Source of the DNA: Pseudomonas sp. P818
Lineage (GTDB): Bacteria > Pseudomonadota > Gammaproteobacteria > Pseudomonadales > Pseudomonadaceae
NCBI RefSeq assembly: GCF_000418555.1
Contig: NZ_ATKM01000014.1
Span: forward strand, 51,126 to 115,125
Length of the DNA: 64,000 bases
Reading direction: 5' to 3'
Shown here: one piece after another, positions 18,305-29,351 of the stretch
Layout: every line of letters begins with the position of its first letter
Numbering within the stretch: the first letter of the stretch is position 1
Translations under genes and position numbers: made by a program
Notes under the pieces: generated by a model
Seen by the model: only the letters and a program-made list of their open reading frames with translations
What the model was told of the DNA's origin: nothing
The model's database searches: none

Positions 18305-18320
18305 AAGACTGCACCAGGAC

Positions 18321-19547
18321 TCAACGCAGCAAGCGTGTGTCCAGGGTCTTCGACGGCCCGCCGATAACGTTCTCGGTAATGTCGACGAAGTCCTTGGTGC
18401 TGACCCGGTCCAGACGCATCAGCCCGCGGGTGACGTCGTCCAGCGAAAGATTGCCCTTGTCCTTGGTCTTCTGGCGAATTTCCCGGTCCAGCTCCTGCAG
18501 CAGCAGCACGGCGCGGGCGGTGACCTGGCCACTGGCATTATCGGTGCGCAGGCTGCTGACCGGCTTGCTCCAGCGAATCAGCTGCTCGCGAATCTTCTGA
18601 TAGCGGTCCTCGCTGATGCCACCGGCACGGCGCATCAATTCGATGGCGTAATACTCGGCCAGGCCTTCGGCGATCCAGTCACTGCGATCGCGACCGTAGA
18701 TGCGGCCGAATACATGCACCAGTTCATGCACCAGCGAGCTGGTGCCGTTTTCACTGACCAGTGGGCGGTCGGCGTGCATGTAGTAGGAATTGGCCGCCGA
18801 CAGGCCGCCGCGCCACATCGGATCGCCAGCGCCGACGATCAGCAGTTTGTCCGGGTCGCGCGGGAACACCTGCTGTATCTGCGGCCAGACGAAGGTGAGG
18901 AAGGTCATGATATCCATGCGCCGCATGCCTTCGCCGATCGGTGCGGAAATGGCGACCTCGGTGTCGCCCAGGCGCGTCCGACGAGTGCCCAGCTTGCCAG
19001 CGAGCATCCAGCCGGTCGGGCGGTCGAACTTGCGCTCTGGATTATCGATGCGGAAACGATTCTTGCCGATGCGCGGCCAGCCGGTTTCCACGCTCTTCCA
19101 GCCCTTGGGCAGCTCGAACTGCAGGCGCGCTATCAGCTCGGTCTTGTCACGCTGATCGAGCTTGGCTGCGGGCACCAGGTTGTCGCCGCGAAACAGCGCC
19201 CAATCCTCGGTCATCCTGGCATCGTAACGGCCAGGCTTGCGCTCCTTGTCGATCAACACCCGATAGCTGAGTACGCTCTTGCCCTCGCCCGGCTGCCACT
19301 TGCCTCGTCCGGCTACCTCTTGCGACCACTGGCCATCGGCCTTGAAATCGCTGAAGCGTCCGTCCTCGCCGAGATTGAAATCTAGGCTGCGCACGCGCTC
19401 ACCCTTCTCCAGCGTGATGCTGACCTCGGCCTGATTGCTTTCGGGTAGAAAGCGCACGTGATAATCCAGATCGACCTTCTGCGTGGCGGCGAAAGCCGGC
19501 AGGCTCAGAAGCAGCAGAGAAGCGTACAACGGCAAGCGAAGGGACAT
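18321..19547 (-). CDS. secreted gluzincin-like metallopeptidase of unknown role
   Basis: The 408-residue protein has a signal peptide (to about PAFA, residue 20). A beta-rich N-terminal domain is followed by a zinc-peptidase core with HELVH at 274-278 and WIAEGLAEYY at 291-300. The glutamate E294 lies 15 residues after the second histidine and sits in the WxxEGxAxY setting of M1/M61 gluzincins, which usually have 18. It is therefore probably a periplasmic zinc protease or a pseudo-enzyme of that fold. AGGAG precedes the ATG at 19547; a longer frame to 19652 would hide the signal peptide. Confidence 0.75.
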   Translation of the reverse strand: MSLRLPLYASLLLLSLPAFAATQKVDLDYHVRFLPESNQAEVSITLEKGERVRSLDFNLGEDGRFSDFKADGQWSQEVAGRGKWQPGEGKSVLSYRVLIDKERKPGRYDARMTEDWALFRGDNLVPAAKLDQRDKTELIARLQFELPKGWKSVETGWPRIGKNRFRIDNPERKFDRPTGWMLAGKLGTRRTRLGDTEVAISAPIGEGMRRMDIMTFLTFVWPQIQQVFPRDPDKLLIVGAGDPMWRGGLSAANSYYMHADRPLVSENGTSSLVHELVHVFGRIYGRDRSDWIAEGLAEYYAIELMRRAGGISEDRYQKIREQLIRWSKPVSSLRTDNASGQVTARAVLLLQELDREIRQKTKDKGNLSLDDVTRGLMRLDRVSTKDFVDITENVIGGPSKTLDTRLLR

Positions 19548-19648
19548 CGAGCAACACTCCTGATGCGGGACATGGCGGCATATGACCGCCGCGCCGCTGG
19601 GCAAATTCCATGGGCGAATGACAGATTTGCCACGAAGCCGCGTGGCAA

Positions 19649-20098
19649 TCAACCCGCGCGAAAAATCAGATGATCTTCCCAGTCTTCTTCGGCCACGCTG
19701 GTCTCGCTGAGCATACGCCCCGACTGGGAAACCCGCTCGGCATGCACGGCATCCGGATCGCCGCTCACCAGATGATGCCAGTGCGGCAGATCCTTGCCTT
19801 CACTGACCAGACGATAGGCGCAGGTCAGCGGCAGCCACTGGAACTGATCGGCCTGCGCCGGGGTGAGCTGGATGCAGTCGGGCACATGCTTGACCCGGTT
19901 GGGATAATCGCTGCAGCGGCAGGTTTGCAGGTCCAGCAGCTTGCAGGCGATACGCGTGTAGTAGACAGCACCATCGTCCTCGTCTTCGAGCTTCTGCAGG
20001 CAGCACAGGCCGCAACCGTCGCACAGCGACTCCCACTCGCCCGGGTCGAGCTGGGCGAGCGTCTTGCGTTTCCAGAAGGGTTCGAGGTTGGCGGCCAT
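19649..20098 (-). CDS. ycgN: YcgN family cysteine-cluster protein
   Basis: The 149-residue protein matches YcgN/UPF0260. It has a cysteine-rich N-terminal half ([15 protein letters not shown] near residue 25, then [17 protein letters not shown]) and a conserved LPLTCAYRL. The cysteines probably bind a metal or an iron-sulfur cluster. The function is not known. It heads toward the metallopeptidase gene, with about 100 bp between. It sits with rnd, ycgL and the hydroxyacid dehydrogenase on the same strand, a Pseudomonas-typical order. Confidence 0.92.
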   Translation of the reverse strand: MAANLEPFWKRKTLAQLDPGEWESLCDGCGLCCLQKLEDEDDGAVYYTRIACKLLDLQTCRCSDYPNRVKHVPDCIQLTPAQADQFQWLPLTCAYRLVSEGKDLPHWHHLVSGDPDAVHAERVSQSGRMLSETSVAEEDWEDHLIFRAG

Positions 20099-20182
20099 GA
20101 GAGCAGTATGGACTCAGGTGGAAAAAGCGCGGCAGTCTAGCCTGGACGGCAGTCAGGGCCAAGCGGCCCTGGCCCAACGGCA

Positions 20183-21115
20183 TCAGTACCCGCGGGCGAA
20201 ATCCACTTCACCACGCAGTGGCTGTCCGGCTTGCCAGCGCGCCAGGTTGTCGATGAACAGCTCGCTCATCAGCGTCGGATCGGTGGGAGCCGAGCTGTGA
20301 CCGGTGAGCAGCAGACGCGGCGCCGTCCAGAACGGATGGCCTGGCGGCAGTGGCTCCTCACGGCAGACATCGATCACTGCACCCGCCAGCTGGTGTCGCT
20401 CGAGCGCGGCGACCAGATCGACGTCGACCACCGCGACGCCACGTCCGGCGTTGAGCAGCACCGCCTCTTCGCGGAAATGCGCCAATAGCTCGGCATCGTA
20501 AAGATCGCGGGTTGCCGGTGTGTCCGGCAGCAGGTTGATCACGTAGTCGGCCCAGGCGATTAGCCGTGGCAGGTCGTCCATGGCGACCACTTCGGCGAAA
20601 GGCGCCTGCTCTCGGGCATGGCTGGCAACACCACGCAGCTCCACAGCGAATGGCTGCAGAAAAGTGGCCACGGCCTGACCGATATCGCCACAACCGACCA
20701 CCAGCACCCGGCGCCCACGCAGGCTGCGCGGCAGGCTGTGATCCCAACGCTGCTCGACCTGCGCCGCCAGCCGCGCGAACAGGCGCCGCTCGTGGGCCAG
20801 CATATGGCCAAGGACGTATTCGGCCATTACCTGGCCAAAGATGCCAACGGCGCGAGTCAGGCGATAATCACGCGGCAGGCCGGCCGCCAGCAGCGGCGTG
20901 ATGCCCGCCCAGGTCGACTGCAGCCACTGTGGACGCAGCCCTTGGCGCAGCAAGGGCGCGAGCAGGTCTGGCTGACCCAGCCACAGCTCACATTCACCGG
21001 CGAGCGTACGCAGCTGTTCGGGCTGCGAGCTGGCTACCAGCTGCAGCTCGGGACAGGCGCTACGAATACGCTCGGCATAGAGGGCGTGGCCGTTTTCGGC
21101 AATCAGCAAACGCAT
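20183..21115 (-). CDS. D-2-hydroxyacid dehydrogenase (GhrA-like)
   Basis: The 310-residue NAD(P)-dependent enzyme has the dinucleotide fold GCGDIG at residues 141-146. The substrate arginine is in LLNAGRGVAVVD, the glutamate in CREEPLPPGHPFW, and the catalytic histidine in LTGHSSAP. It should reduce glyoxylate, hydroxypyruvate or another 2-oxo acid in the cytoplasm; the exact substrate is not evident. Its start is 3 bases after the ycgL stop, so it follows rnd and ycgL in one transcript. Confidence 0.9.
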   Translation of the reverse strand: MRLLIAENGHALYAERIRSACPELQLVASSQPEQLRTLAGECELWLGQPDLLAPLLRQGLRPQWLQSTWAGITPLLAAGLPRDYRLTRAVGIFGQVMAEYVLGHMLAHERRLFARLAAQVEQRWDHSLPRSLRGRRVLVVGCGDIGQAVATFLQPFAVELRGVASHAREQAPFAEVVAMDDLPRLIAWADYVINLLPDTPATRDLYDAELLAHFREEAVLLNAGRGVAVVDVDLVAALERHQLAGAVIDVCREEPLPPGHPFWTAPRLLLTGHSSAPTDPTLMSELFIDNLARWQAGQPLRGEVDFARGY

Positions 21116-21118
21116 GCT

Positions 21119-21412
21119 TCACACCGGATCGTTACGACACAGCAGTTCGTCAGGCAGGTGCTGAATGTAGTCTTCTTCGGGCGGCGGCATCTGCAGGTGA
21201 TAACCCTGTTTATCGAGATTCTCCAGCACCGTGGCGATGTCTTCCCGCGCCAGCTGGCGCTCCGGGCTGAGCACCAGATCGAAGGCGTGCGCGGGCGGGC
21301 CGAATACCGCGAGCAGGCCCTCGGGCACGCGGGTCAGGGCCTCGGCCTTGAGTACGTAGAGGTACATCTCGTTCTTGCGCGGACTTTTGTAGATGGAACA
21401 GATGCGTTTCAC
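21119..21412 (-). CDS. ycgL: YcgL domain protein
   Basis: The 97-residue protein is full length for the YcgL/DUF709 family, opening [19 protein letters not shown] and holding the [10 protein letters not shown] segment. It starts with GTG that overlaps the rnd stop by four bases (GTGA), which indicates translational coupling to ribonuclease D. The family is small and conserved in gammaproteobacteria, with no settled function; constant coupling to rnd suggests an RNA-related role, but that is inference. Confidence 0.92.
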   Translation of the reverse strand: MKRICSIYKSPRKNEMYLYVLKAEALTRVPEGLLAVFGPPAHAFDLVLSPERQLAREDIATVLENLDKQGYHLQMPPPEEDYIQHLPDELLCRNDPV

Positions 21413-22542
21413 GCGGATTCTCCTTCAGCGGCCAGGCAGTCCAGAAGAGCCTGACCCATCAACTCCCGGCGCCAGCCGCGCAGGGAATCGGGCAATTGGT
21501 AAGGGCCATTGGGAAAGCCGCTTTTCAGCAGGGCTTCCAGAGTTTTCTTGCGCAGCATCAGCTCGGGCACGATATCCAGGCGCTCGCCTTCGCGCTGGCC
21601 GACGGCGCGCAGCTTTTTGAGCAGCGTCGAGGCTTCGACCGGCAACGGCTCGGGCAAGGCCTCGGGCCATTGCTCGGGTGGCAGTGCCGCGGCCTCGCGA
21701 ATCAGCTTGAGCAGGGTTTCGCCATCCTGGCGCACGGTCTTCGGGTGCATGTCCTCGATACGCGCCAGCGCCACAAGGTTATCCGGCTGGGTACGTGCCA
21801 ACGGCCACAGCGAGTGCTCGCGCAGCACGCGATTACGCGGCTGATTGCGCGCCCTCGCCTCACGCTCGCGCCAGGCGCACAGCGCGCGCAGCACCGCTTG
21901 TTGCTGACGCGACAGCTTCCAGGCCAGCTTGGCCTCGCGCCAGGCGTCCTCCGGTGCCACTTCACGGCTCAGGTTGGCCACCAGTTCGGCACCGTCCTCC
22001 AGCACCCACGCGACCTTCTGCGGCGCCAGGCGGGCCATCAGCGCACGGTACACCTCGACCAGATGCAGTACGTCTTCGGCGGCGTAGCGCACCTGCAGTT
22101 CGGACAGCGGCCGCTGCAGCCAGTCGGAACGGGTTTCGCCCTTGGGCAGTTCGATATCGAGCAGCGCCTGCACCAGGCGCGAGTAGCCCATGGAGAAACC
22201 GAGGTTGAGATAACCGGCCGCCAGTTGCGTATCGAACAGCGGCGCCGGCAGGCTGCCGCTCAGGCGCAGGAAGACTTCCAGATCTTCACTGCACGAATGC
22301 AGCACCTTGACCACGTTCGGCGCTTCGAGCAGCGCTGCGAAAGGTCGCCAGTCGCTGATGCGCAAGGGGTCGATCAGATAGGCGCCGTCGCCGCCGCTGA
22401 CCTGCAGCAGCCCGGCGATGGGATAGAAGGTGTCGACGCGCATGAACTCGGTGTCCAGCGCGACGAAGGGCAGCGCCTGCCAGGCGGCGCAATGCTCGGC
22501 CAGGCCGGCGTCGTCGAGAATCCAGTGAATGTCGTTAGCCAC
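21409..22542 (-). CDS. rnd: ribonuclease D
   Basis: The 377-residue protein has a DEDD exonuclease domain: ALDTEFMR gives D30 and E32, and [12 protein letters not shown] and [13 protein letters not shown] give the later acidic residues. A C-terminal HRDC region follows ([20 protein letters not shown]). RNase D trims 3' ends of tRNA and other stable RNAs in the cytoplasm. The start is GTG at 22542 with GGGAGAG upstream. It leads the rnd-ycgL-hydroxyacid dehydrogenase transcript. Confidence 0.95.
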   Translation of the reverse strand: MANDIHWILDDAGLAEHCAAWQALPFVALDTEFMRVDTFYPIAGLLQVSGGDGAYLIDPLRISDWRPFAALLEAPNVVKVLHSCSEDLEVFLRLSGSLPAPLFDTQLAAGYLNLGFSMGYSRLVQALLDIELPKGETRSDWLQRPLSELQVRYAAEDVLHLVEVYRALMARLAPQKVAWVLEDGAELVANLSREVAPEDAWREAKLAWKLSRQQQAVLRALCAWREREARARNQPRNRVLREHSLWPLARTQPDNLVALARIEDMHPKTVRQDGETLLKLIREAAALPPEQWPEALPEPLPVEASTLLKKLRAVGQREGERLDIVPELMLRKKTLEALLKSGFPNGPYQLPDSLRGWRRELMGQALLDCLAAEGESA

Positions 22543-22669
22543 GCGGCTCTCCCATGAACAATGCCGCGCAGTATATATGCCCAGGCCTTCGCACGGGGCG
22601 CGGCCTGCCGTCGATCAGCGGAACTGTGTAATCTGTGCCGCGCACCACCTCCGACACGGAAGAACAACA

Positions 22670-23734
22670 ATGCTGAAGAAACTGCTTGCCCTGCTCGTCA
22701 TGCTGCTGGCCGCAGCGGCTGGTTACCTGGCCCTCACGCCCAGCCCGATCGATCCGCTGCCCTGGGACGCGGCGCCGGCCCCGGCGATGACTGGCGTGCT
22801 GGAACCCAACGACATCCTGATGAAGGCCGAGCTGCTGGCGCGCGGTCAGATCCATGGCCCCGAGGATACCGCCGTGGATGCCGAAGGCCGGGTCTATGCC
22901 GGTCTGCACGACGGACGCATCGTCCGCGTGCTGGCAGACGACAGCCTGGAAACCTTCGCCGATACCGGCGGCCGCCCGCTGGGCATGAACTTCGATGCCG
23001 ATGGCAACCTGATCGTCGCCGACGCCTACAAGGGCCTGTTGAGCATCGACCCGCAGGGTGCGATCAAGGTGCTGACCACCGAGGCCGACGGCCTGCCCTT
23101 CGCCTTCACCGATGACCTGGATATCGCCAGCGACGGCACCATCTACTTCAGCGACGCCTCCTCGCGCTTCCAGCAGCCGGACTACCTGCTCGATCTGCTC
23201 GAAGCGCGCCCGCATGGACGCCTGCTGAGCTACGACCCGGCCAGCGGCGAAACCCGCGTGCTGCTCGATGGCCTGTACTTCGCCAACGGCGTGGCGCTGT
23301 CGGCGAACGAGGACTTCGTGCTGGTCAACGAGACCTATCGCTACCGCATCACCCGCTACTGGCTCAAGGGCGACAAGGCCGGCCAGCACGACATCTTCAT
23401 CGACAACCTGCCCGGCCTGCCGGACAACCTGCAGGGCGACCGCAAGGGCACCTTCTGGGTGGCGCTGCCCACCCCGCGCAAGGCCGACGCCGACTTCCTG
23501 CATCGCCACCCCTGGCTCAAGGCGCAACTGGCCAAGCTGCCGCGCGCGCTGTGGCCGAAAGCGATCCCCTATGGCTTCGCCATCGCGCTCGATGAACAGG
23601 GCAACATCGTCCGCAGCCTGCACGACACCAGTGGCACGCACCTGCGCATGGTCACCTCGGTCAAGCCGGTAGGGGATTACCTGTACTTCGGTAGCCTGGA
23701 CAACGACCGCATCGGTCGGCTGGAACTGCACTGA
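22670..23734 (+). CDS. SMP-30/gluconolactonase/strictosidine synthase-like beta-propeller protein
   Basis: The 354-residue protein has an N-terminal membrane or signal helix (LLALLVMLLAAAAGYLAL) and then a six-bladed propeller with repeated motifs such as GPEDTAVDAEGRVYAGL, GMNFDADGNLIVADAYKGL and YFANGVALSANEDFVLV. These match the SMP-30/strictosidine synthase-like family, whose members are calcium-dependent lactonases or of unknown activity. It is probably periplasmic or membrane-attached. The start at 22670 is supported by GGAAG and by the helix beginning there. A bidirectional terminator follows. Confidence 0.8.
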   Translation: MLKKLLALLVMLLAAAAGYLALTPSPIDPLPWDAAPAPAMTGVLEPNDILMKAELLARGQIHGPEDTAVDAEGRVYAGLHDGRIVRVLADDSLETFADTGGRPLGMNFDADGNLIVADAYKGLLSIDPQGAIKVLTTEADGLPFAFTDDLDIASDGTIYFSDASSRFQQPDYLLDLLEARPHGRLLSYDPASGETRVLLDGLYFANGVALSANEDFVLVNETYRYRITRYWLKGDKAGQHDIFIDNLPGLPDNLQGDRKGTFWVALPTPRKADADFLHRHPWLKAQLAKLPRALWPKAIPYGFAIALDEQGNIVRSLHDTSGTHLRMVTSVKPVGDYLYFGSLDNDRIGRLELH

Positions 23735-23736
23735 CG

Positions 23737-23769
23737 AAAAAAGCCCCGGATAACCGGGGCTTTCTTTTA
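23737..23769. terminator. bidirectional rho-independent terminator
   Basis: The stem AAAGCCCCGG/CCGGGGCTTT has a short ATAA loop and A/T-runs on both sides. It separates the convergent propeller-protein gene and gdhA. Confidence 0.92.
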
Positions 23770-23786
23770 TCGCGAAGTTTCGAACC

Positions 23787-25163
<1,377 letters not shown>

Positions 25164-25294
25164 CTATCAGGCAGCGAAGCACCAAAACAGATCAAAATGT
25201 CGCTTTTATGAAACTTTTTAGTGCATCAACCCGAGAAGCCTTCAAAAAAACCGCGTTCTAAAGCCATCAAGAAAAGCGATATAGCGCACCAAAA

Positions 25295-26107
25295 TCACCC
25301 ATCATGCGCACAGTTTTCGATCACAACTGTCATCCCGCGATCTGCCAGCGGCGCGATTTCAGCCCCCTGCAGCAGCGCCTCCATGCACTGCCGCGTGTCG
25401 GCCATCAGGGTAGCGAGGCTGTCGCGATCGTAGCGACTGGCATCGATCACAGAACCGATGACCAACTGCACCGGCTGATCGAGATTCAGGCGCCAGGTGC
25501 GCGCCGGCAGCACGTGCTGAATGCCGCGAATGGCCACCGGCACGATCACCGCTTCGGTGTCCAGCGCCAGGTGAAAGCAGCCCTTCTTGAACGGCTGCAG
25601 GCGGCCATCGGCCGAACGTGTTCCCTCCGGCGCGGCCCACAGCACGACGCCGCTCTCCATCATCTGGCGGGCGCGCTGCAGATCACGCCGGGCCTGCTGC
25701 GCATTGTGCCGATCCACCGAGGGAAACTCGGCCGCGCGCATGGCACGGCCAAGAAATGGAATACGGTACAGCTCGCTCTTGGCCAGCATGCGAATCGACC
25801 CAGGCATGGCGACGAAACTGGCTGGAATGTCGTAGTGACTGGAGTGCGTGCAGAGAATCAGGTAACGCCGGCCATCATTGAAATCCGGGCATTGGCCATG
25901 CACCGTCATGCGCATGCTCACCAGCCGCAGCAATGCCGCAGACCATGCACGGGTATAACCATCGACATGCTCGCGGCGCAGTCGACCGATTGCGGCACGC
26001 CCAATCACCAGCAGGCAGAAATACAGCGTCACGCTCAGTGTCCCCAGCACCACGCCGGCGCGGCGGACCATATTGGCGCTACGGGCGATGGGTTGCAGGC
26101 TCAGCAT
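25295..26107 (-). CDS. 1-acyl-sn-glycerol-3-phosphate acyltransferase (PlsC-like)
   Basis: The 270-residue protein has an N-terminal membrane segment (VVLGTLSVTLYFCLLVIGRAA) and the acyltransferase motifs HSSHYD (HX4D, residues 88-93) and WAAPEGTRSADG. It should transfer an acyl chain to lysophosphatidic acid at the inner membrane for phospholipid synthesis. The start at 26107 has AGGAG; a longer frame reaching 26242 would overlap the divergent sseA start and is rejected. Confidence 0.88.
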   Translation of the reverse strand: MLSLQPIARSANMVRRAGVVLGTLSVTLYFCLLVIGRAAIGRLRREHVDGYTRAWSAALLRLVSMRMTVHGQCPDFNDGRRYLILCTHSSHYDIPASFVAMPGSIRMLAKSELYRIPFLGRAMRAAEFPSVDRHNAQQARRDLQRARQMMESGVVLWAAPEGTRSADGRLQPFKKGCFHLALDTEAVIVPVAIRGIQHVLPARTWRLNLDQPVQLVIGSVIDASRYDRDSLATLMADTRQCMEALLQGAEIAPLADRGMTVVIENCAHDG

Positions 26108-26203
26108 GAAACGGCTCCTTACTAATCTGGAGATCGATCGGGGGGCAGCGGATGGGCTAGGCGCTATGATGCCGGCAAACCTTGCTACGACACAGGAGGC
26201 AGC

Positions 26204-27058
26204 ATGCCACTCGCTCAACTGATCAGCACGGAACACCTTCAACGACGCCTGGGGCAGGACAATCTGGTAGTCCTGGATTGCCGCTTCGCCCTAGAAGACC
26301 CGGCCTATGGCCGCCGCAGCTACCTTGACGGGCATATTCCCGGCGCCCACTTCCTCGATCTCGAACAGGACCTGTCCGCCCCGGTGATCAAGGGCGTAAC
26401 CGGGCGCCATCCGCTGCCGGACCCCAGCGCGCTGGTCGAACGCCTGCGCAGCTGCGGCCTGCGGGCAGACAGCCAGGTAGTGCTGTACGACGATGGCCCC
26501 GGCGCCTTCGCCGCGCGGGCATGGTGGCTGCTGCTCTGGCTCGGCAAGCGCGATGGCCTGTACCTGCTCGACGGCGGTCTGAAGGCCTGGCGCGAGGCCG
26601 GCCAGGAACTGACGATTGCCCCACCGGAGAACGCCCCCGGTGATTTTTCGGCGCAACCCGACAGCAACCTGCTGCTGAGTGCCGAGCAACTGGCCCTGCG
26701 CCTGGGCAATCCGGATCTCACCCTGCTCGACGCCAGAGCACTGCCGCGCTTTCGCGGTGAAGTCGAGCCACTCGACCCGATCGCCGGACACATTCCCGGG
26801 GCGCAATGTGCAGCCTTCACCGACAACCTCGGAGCCGATGGCAGATTCCTGCCGACGCAAACGCTGCGCGAGCGCTTCGACAAACTGCGCGGTGACCGCC
26901 CGCTGGAAAACCTGGTGGCCTACTGCGGCTCCGGGGTAACGGCCTGCCACAACCTGTTCGCCATGAGCCTTGCCGGTTATCCGCTGGCACAGCTATATGC
27001 GGGCTCCTGGAGCGAATGGATCACCGATCCGTCACACCCGATAGCCACAGGCGACTGA
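26204..27058 (+). CDS. sseA: 3-mercaptopyruvate sulfurtransferase
   Basis: The 284-residue protein has two rhodanese domains. The active cysteine is C241 in CGSGVTACHN, the loop typical of mercaptopyruvate sulfurtransferase rather than thiosulfate sulfurtransferase. The first, inactive domain carries YDDGPGAFAARAWWLL. It transfers sulfur from 3-mercaptopyruvate to a thiol acceptor in the cytoplasm. An AGGAGGCAGC site precedes the ATG. It diverges from the acyltransferase gene, with 96 bp between. Confidence 0.93.
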   Translation: MPLAQLISTEHLQRRLGQDNLVVLDCRFALEDPAYGRRSYLDGHIPGAHFLDLEQDLSAPVIKGVTGRHPLPDPSALVERLRSCGLRADSQVVLYDDGPGAFAARAWWLLLWLGKRDGLYLLDGGLKAWREAGQELTIAPPENAPGDFSAQPDSNLLLSAEQLALRLGNPDLTLLDARALPRFRGEVEPLDPIAGHIPGAQCAAFTDNLGADGRFLPTQTLRERFDKLRGDRPLENLVAYCGSGVTACHNLFAMSLAGYPLAQLYAGSWSEWITDPSHPIATGD

Positions 27059-27204
27059 TGCTGGGTTTTAAGCACCAATCGAAATATGCCCAATAACTCA
27101 AATCTGGAATCAATTTAAAAACAGCCCTTTACAGCTGAAATATCGCACTAGACTTGAAAATGAGCGGCTAACCCCGCTCCCGGTGGGGCCTTTATCGAAG
27201 AACC

Positions 27205-27344
27205 CAGACCGTTGAAAAACGTTAGCGAGGCAGGCAAGACAAGGCAAAAACAGCCGAGGAAGCGGAGTTTACAAGCGTAAATGAGCATTTCGAGGCTGTT
27301 TTTAACGCAGGATTGCCAACGCAGATAGTTTTTCATCGGTCTGC
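27205..27344 (+). repeat. 140 bp foldback element with terminal inverted repeats (MITE-like), copy 2
   Basis: The ends CAGACCGTTGAAAAAC (27205-27220) and its complement at 27328-27343 match in 15 of 16 bases. The interior is also self-complementary: AAAAACAGCC pairs with GGCTGTTTTT, and GTTTAC with GTAAAT. It aligns along nearly its whole length with the element at 40978-41119 on the other strand. It fills most of the 335 bp gap between sseA and the next gene. The rest of that gap is AT-rich sequence with a weak CCCCG/GGGG stem after sseA. Confidence 0.8.
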
Positions 27345-27393
27345 AACAGCTGCCACGCGCCCGGCCTCCACCGGCACCCTCCGCGAGGATGTC

Positions 27394-27873
27394 ATGGGAA
27401 TAGCCGCCTGCGATCTCAGCCAGCATGTGATCCGCCCTACCCTTCTCTATCTGCAGCGTCATAGCGCCACGGCCGAAGCCTTGCTACTGGGGGCTGCGGC
27501 CTGTCAGTCGGCACTTGGCAGCGCACTGGACACACCGCAAGGCCACGGCCTGTATCGCATCAGCGAGCAGCGCCACCAGACCCTATGGGATCGGCATCTG
27601 GCGTTCGATCCGGAACTTGCCAGCCGTGTCCGCGGCCTCGCCAGCCAGCACGCCTTCCTCGAAGCACCGCACCTGGAACTCACGGTCAACCTGCGTTACG
27701 CCACAGCCATCGCCTGGCTGCTGGTGGAGGCCGAACACCTGGAGCTGCCAGACGCCGATGACCTGGTGGCGATGGGCCGGATCTGGTGCAGGGTTTTTCA
27801 GCCACAAGGCCGTCAAGGTGACTTTCTCGAAGCCTGGCAGCGCTGTGTCGAGCCGGTAAGCCGGGTTGCCTGA
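27394..27873 (+). CDS. conserved hypothetical protein, 159 aa
   Basis: The start at 27394 has GAGGATGTC before the ATG; the frame extends upstream into the foldback repeat but without a supported start. The 159-residue product is mostly helical. A stretch VIRPTLLYLQRHSATAEALLLGAAACQSALG leads to GHGLYRISEQRHQTLWDRHL, which loosely recalls the phage-lysozyme-like or transglycosylase style (a residue pattern only, not a firm domain). No signal peptide is seen. It precedes the FadL-type porin gene on the same strand, a position I recall in other Pseudomonas. The function is unknown. Confidence 0.65.
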   Translation: MGIAACDLSQHVIRPTLLYLQRHSATAEALLLGAAACQSALGSALDTPQGHGLYRISEQRHQTLWDRHLAFDPELASRVRGLASQHAFLEAPHLELTVNLRYATAIAWLLVEAEHLELPDADDLVAMGRIWCRVFQPQGRQGDFLEAWQRCVEPVSRVA

Positions 27874-28023
27874 CCTGATGGTCAGAAACATCCTGAGTGA
27901 AGATCTGCACAAATCAACACCAATTGTCCGACAATACGCTCTATTTCGGGAACTTCAGCGTCTTGGCAGGGGTCAGGAAAAACTGTAGCGTGCGCCCCCT
28001 CGCCTCACCACAGGAGCTTCCCC

Positions 28024-29298
28024 GTGAGCAAACGTCTTCTCAAGACCGGTCTGGCCGTCGCCATTACCGCCACCTCCAGCCATGGCTTTGCCAGCGGCTT
28101 CGCCCTCAACGAACAAAGCATTTCCGGCATGGGCACCTCCTTCGCCGGGCGCTCGTCGTCCGCCGACGACGCCAGCACCGTGTTCGGTAACCCCGCCGGC
28201 ATGGCACGCCTCAAGCGCGACGAGATCTATGTCGGTGCCGCGGCGATCCATGCCAAGAGCGATATCAGCCACGCCAGCGCCAACGCCGGCCCCGTGCAGC
28301 TGTCCGGTAGCAATGACGGCGATATGGTGCCGACCACCGGCGTACCGATGGGCTACTACGTCAAGCCACTGGACGACAAGGTCGCCTTCGGTCTGGGTAT
28401 CTACGTACCCTTCGGCCTGATGACCGATTACGAGAGCAATTTTCAGGGGCGCTATCACGCCGACAAAAGCTATGTACGGGTAATCACCGTACAGCCGACC
28501 TTGAGCTATCGCTTCAACGACAAGCTGTCGGTCGGCTTCGGTCCCACCTTCAACCACATCGAAGGCGAACTGACCTCCTCGGTGCTCAACCCCACAAGCC
28601 TCGGCAGCAACGACGGCAAGGTGAAGGTCAAGGGCGACGACACTGCCGTTGGCTTCAACGTCGGTGTGCTCTATGAATTCACCCCCGGCACCCGCGCCGG
28701 CCTGACCTACCACTCGCGCGTGAAGTACGAGCTGGAAGGCGATACCCGCGTTTCCGGCAGCGGCGTTCTGGCTGGCGTAGCTGGCAAGTACGACGCCAAT
28801 CTCGACCTGACCACCCCCGAGTCGGTGGATATGTCGATCACCCACGATCTGACCGATGCCCTCACGCTGCACCTCGGCAGCACCTGGACACGCTGGAGCC
28901 GCTTCAAGGAAATCCGCGTGGAGAATGACTCGGCGACGCTGCCAGCGAACCTCTCCACCATCGTCGAGGAGCAGAACTGGCACGACACCTGGGCCCATGC
29001 GATCGGTCTGTCTTACAAGCTCAATCCGCAGTGGACGCTGCGTACCGGGGTCGCCGTCGACCAGTCGCCGACCAATAACGTCGACCGCTCGCCACGCGTG
29101 CCCTCCGGCGACCGCACCATCTTCAGCGTCGGTGCCGGCTGGAGTCCGAACCAGGACATGACCATCGACCTGGCGTACTCCTACCTGCAGGAAGAATCGG
29201 TGGACGTTAACCACGCCAGCGATACTCGTGGCACCTACCGCGCACGTTACAGGAACAGCGCGCACGGCCTGGGCGCTTCGCTCAGTTACCGCTTCTGA
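28024..29298 (+). CDS. FadL/OmpP1-family outer-membrane transporter
   Basis: The 424-residue protein starts with GTG at 28024 (AGGAG upstream). It has a signal peptide to about SHGFA, followed by SGFALNEQSISGMGTSFAGR and the NPAG motif (VFGNPAGM) of the FadL/TodX family. The rest is alternating beta strands ending in LGASLSYRF, a C-terminal aromatic outer-membrane signature. FadL-type barrels let long-chain fatty acids or other hydrophobic compounds diffuse across the outer membrane. Which ligand this one carries is not evident. Confidence 0.9.
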   Translation: MSKRLLKTGLAVAITATSSHGFASGFALNEQSISGMGTSFAGRSSSADDASTVFGNPAGMARLKRDEIYVGAAAIHAKSDISHASANAGPVQLSGSNDGDMVPTTGVPMGYYVKPLDDKVAFGLGIYVPFGLMTDYESNFQGRYHADKSYVRVITVQPTLSYRFNDKLSVGFGPTFNHIEGELTSSVLNPTSLGSNDGKVKVKGDDTAVGFNVGVLYEFTPGTRAGLTYHSRVKYELEGDTRVSGSGVLAGVAGKYDANLDLTTPESVDMSITHDLTDALTLHLGSTWTRWSRFKEIRVENDSATLPANLSTIVEEQNWHDTWAHAIGLSYKLNPQWTLRTGVAVDQSPTNNVDRSPRVPSGDRTIFSVGAGWSPNQDMTIDLAYSYLQEESVDVNHASDTRGTYRARYRNSAHGLGASLSYRF

Positions 29299-29351
29299 TC
29301 GGGCTCGTGAACACGGCCAGGGACGGCCGCCCCCCTACCGTAGCTCAGCGA

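Noticed and set aside
27148..27462. Open frame on the minus strand through the foldback element
   Set aside because: The reading is part of a repeated non-coding element; related short readings appear wherever the element occurs.
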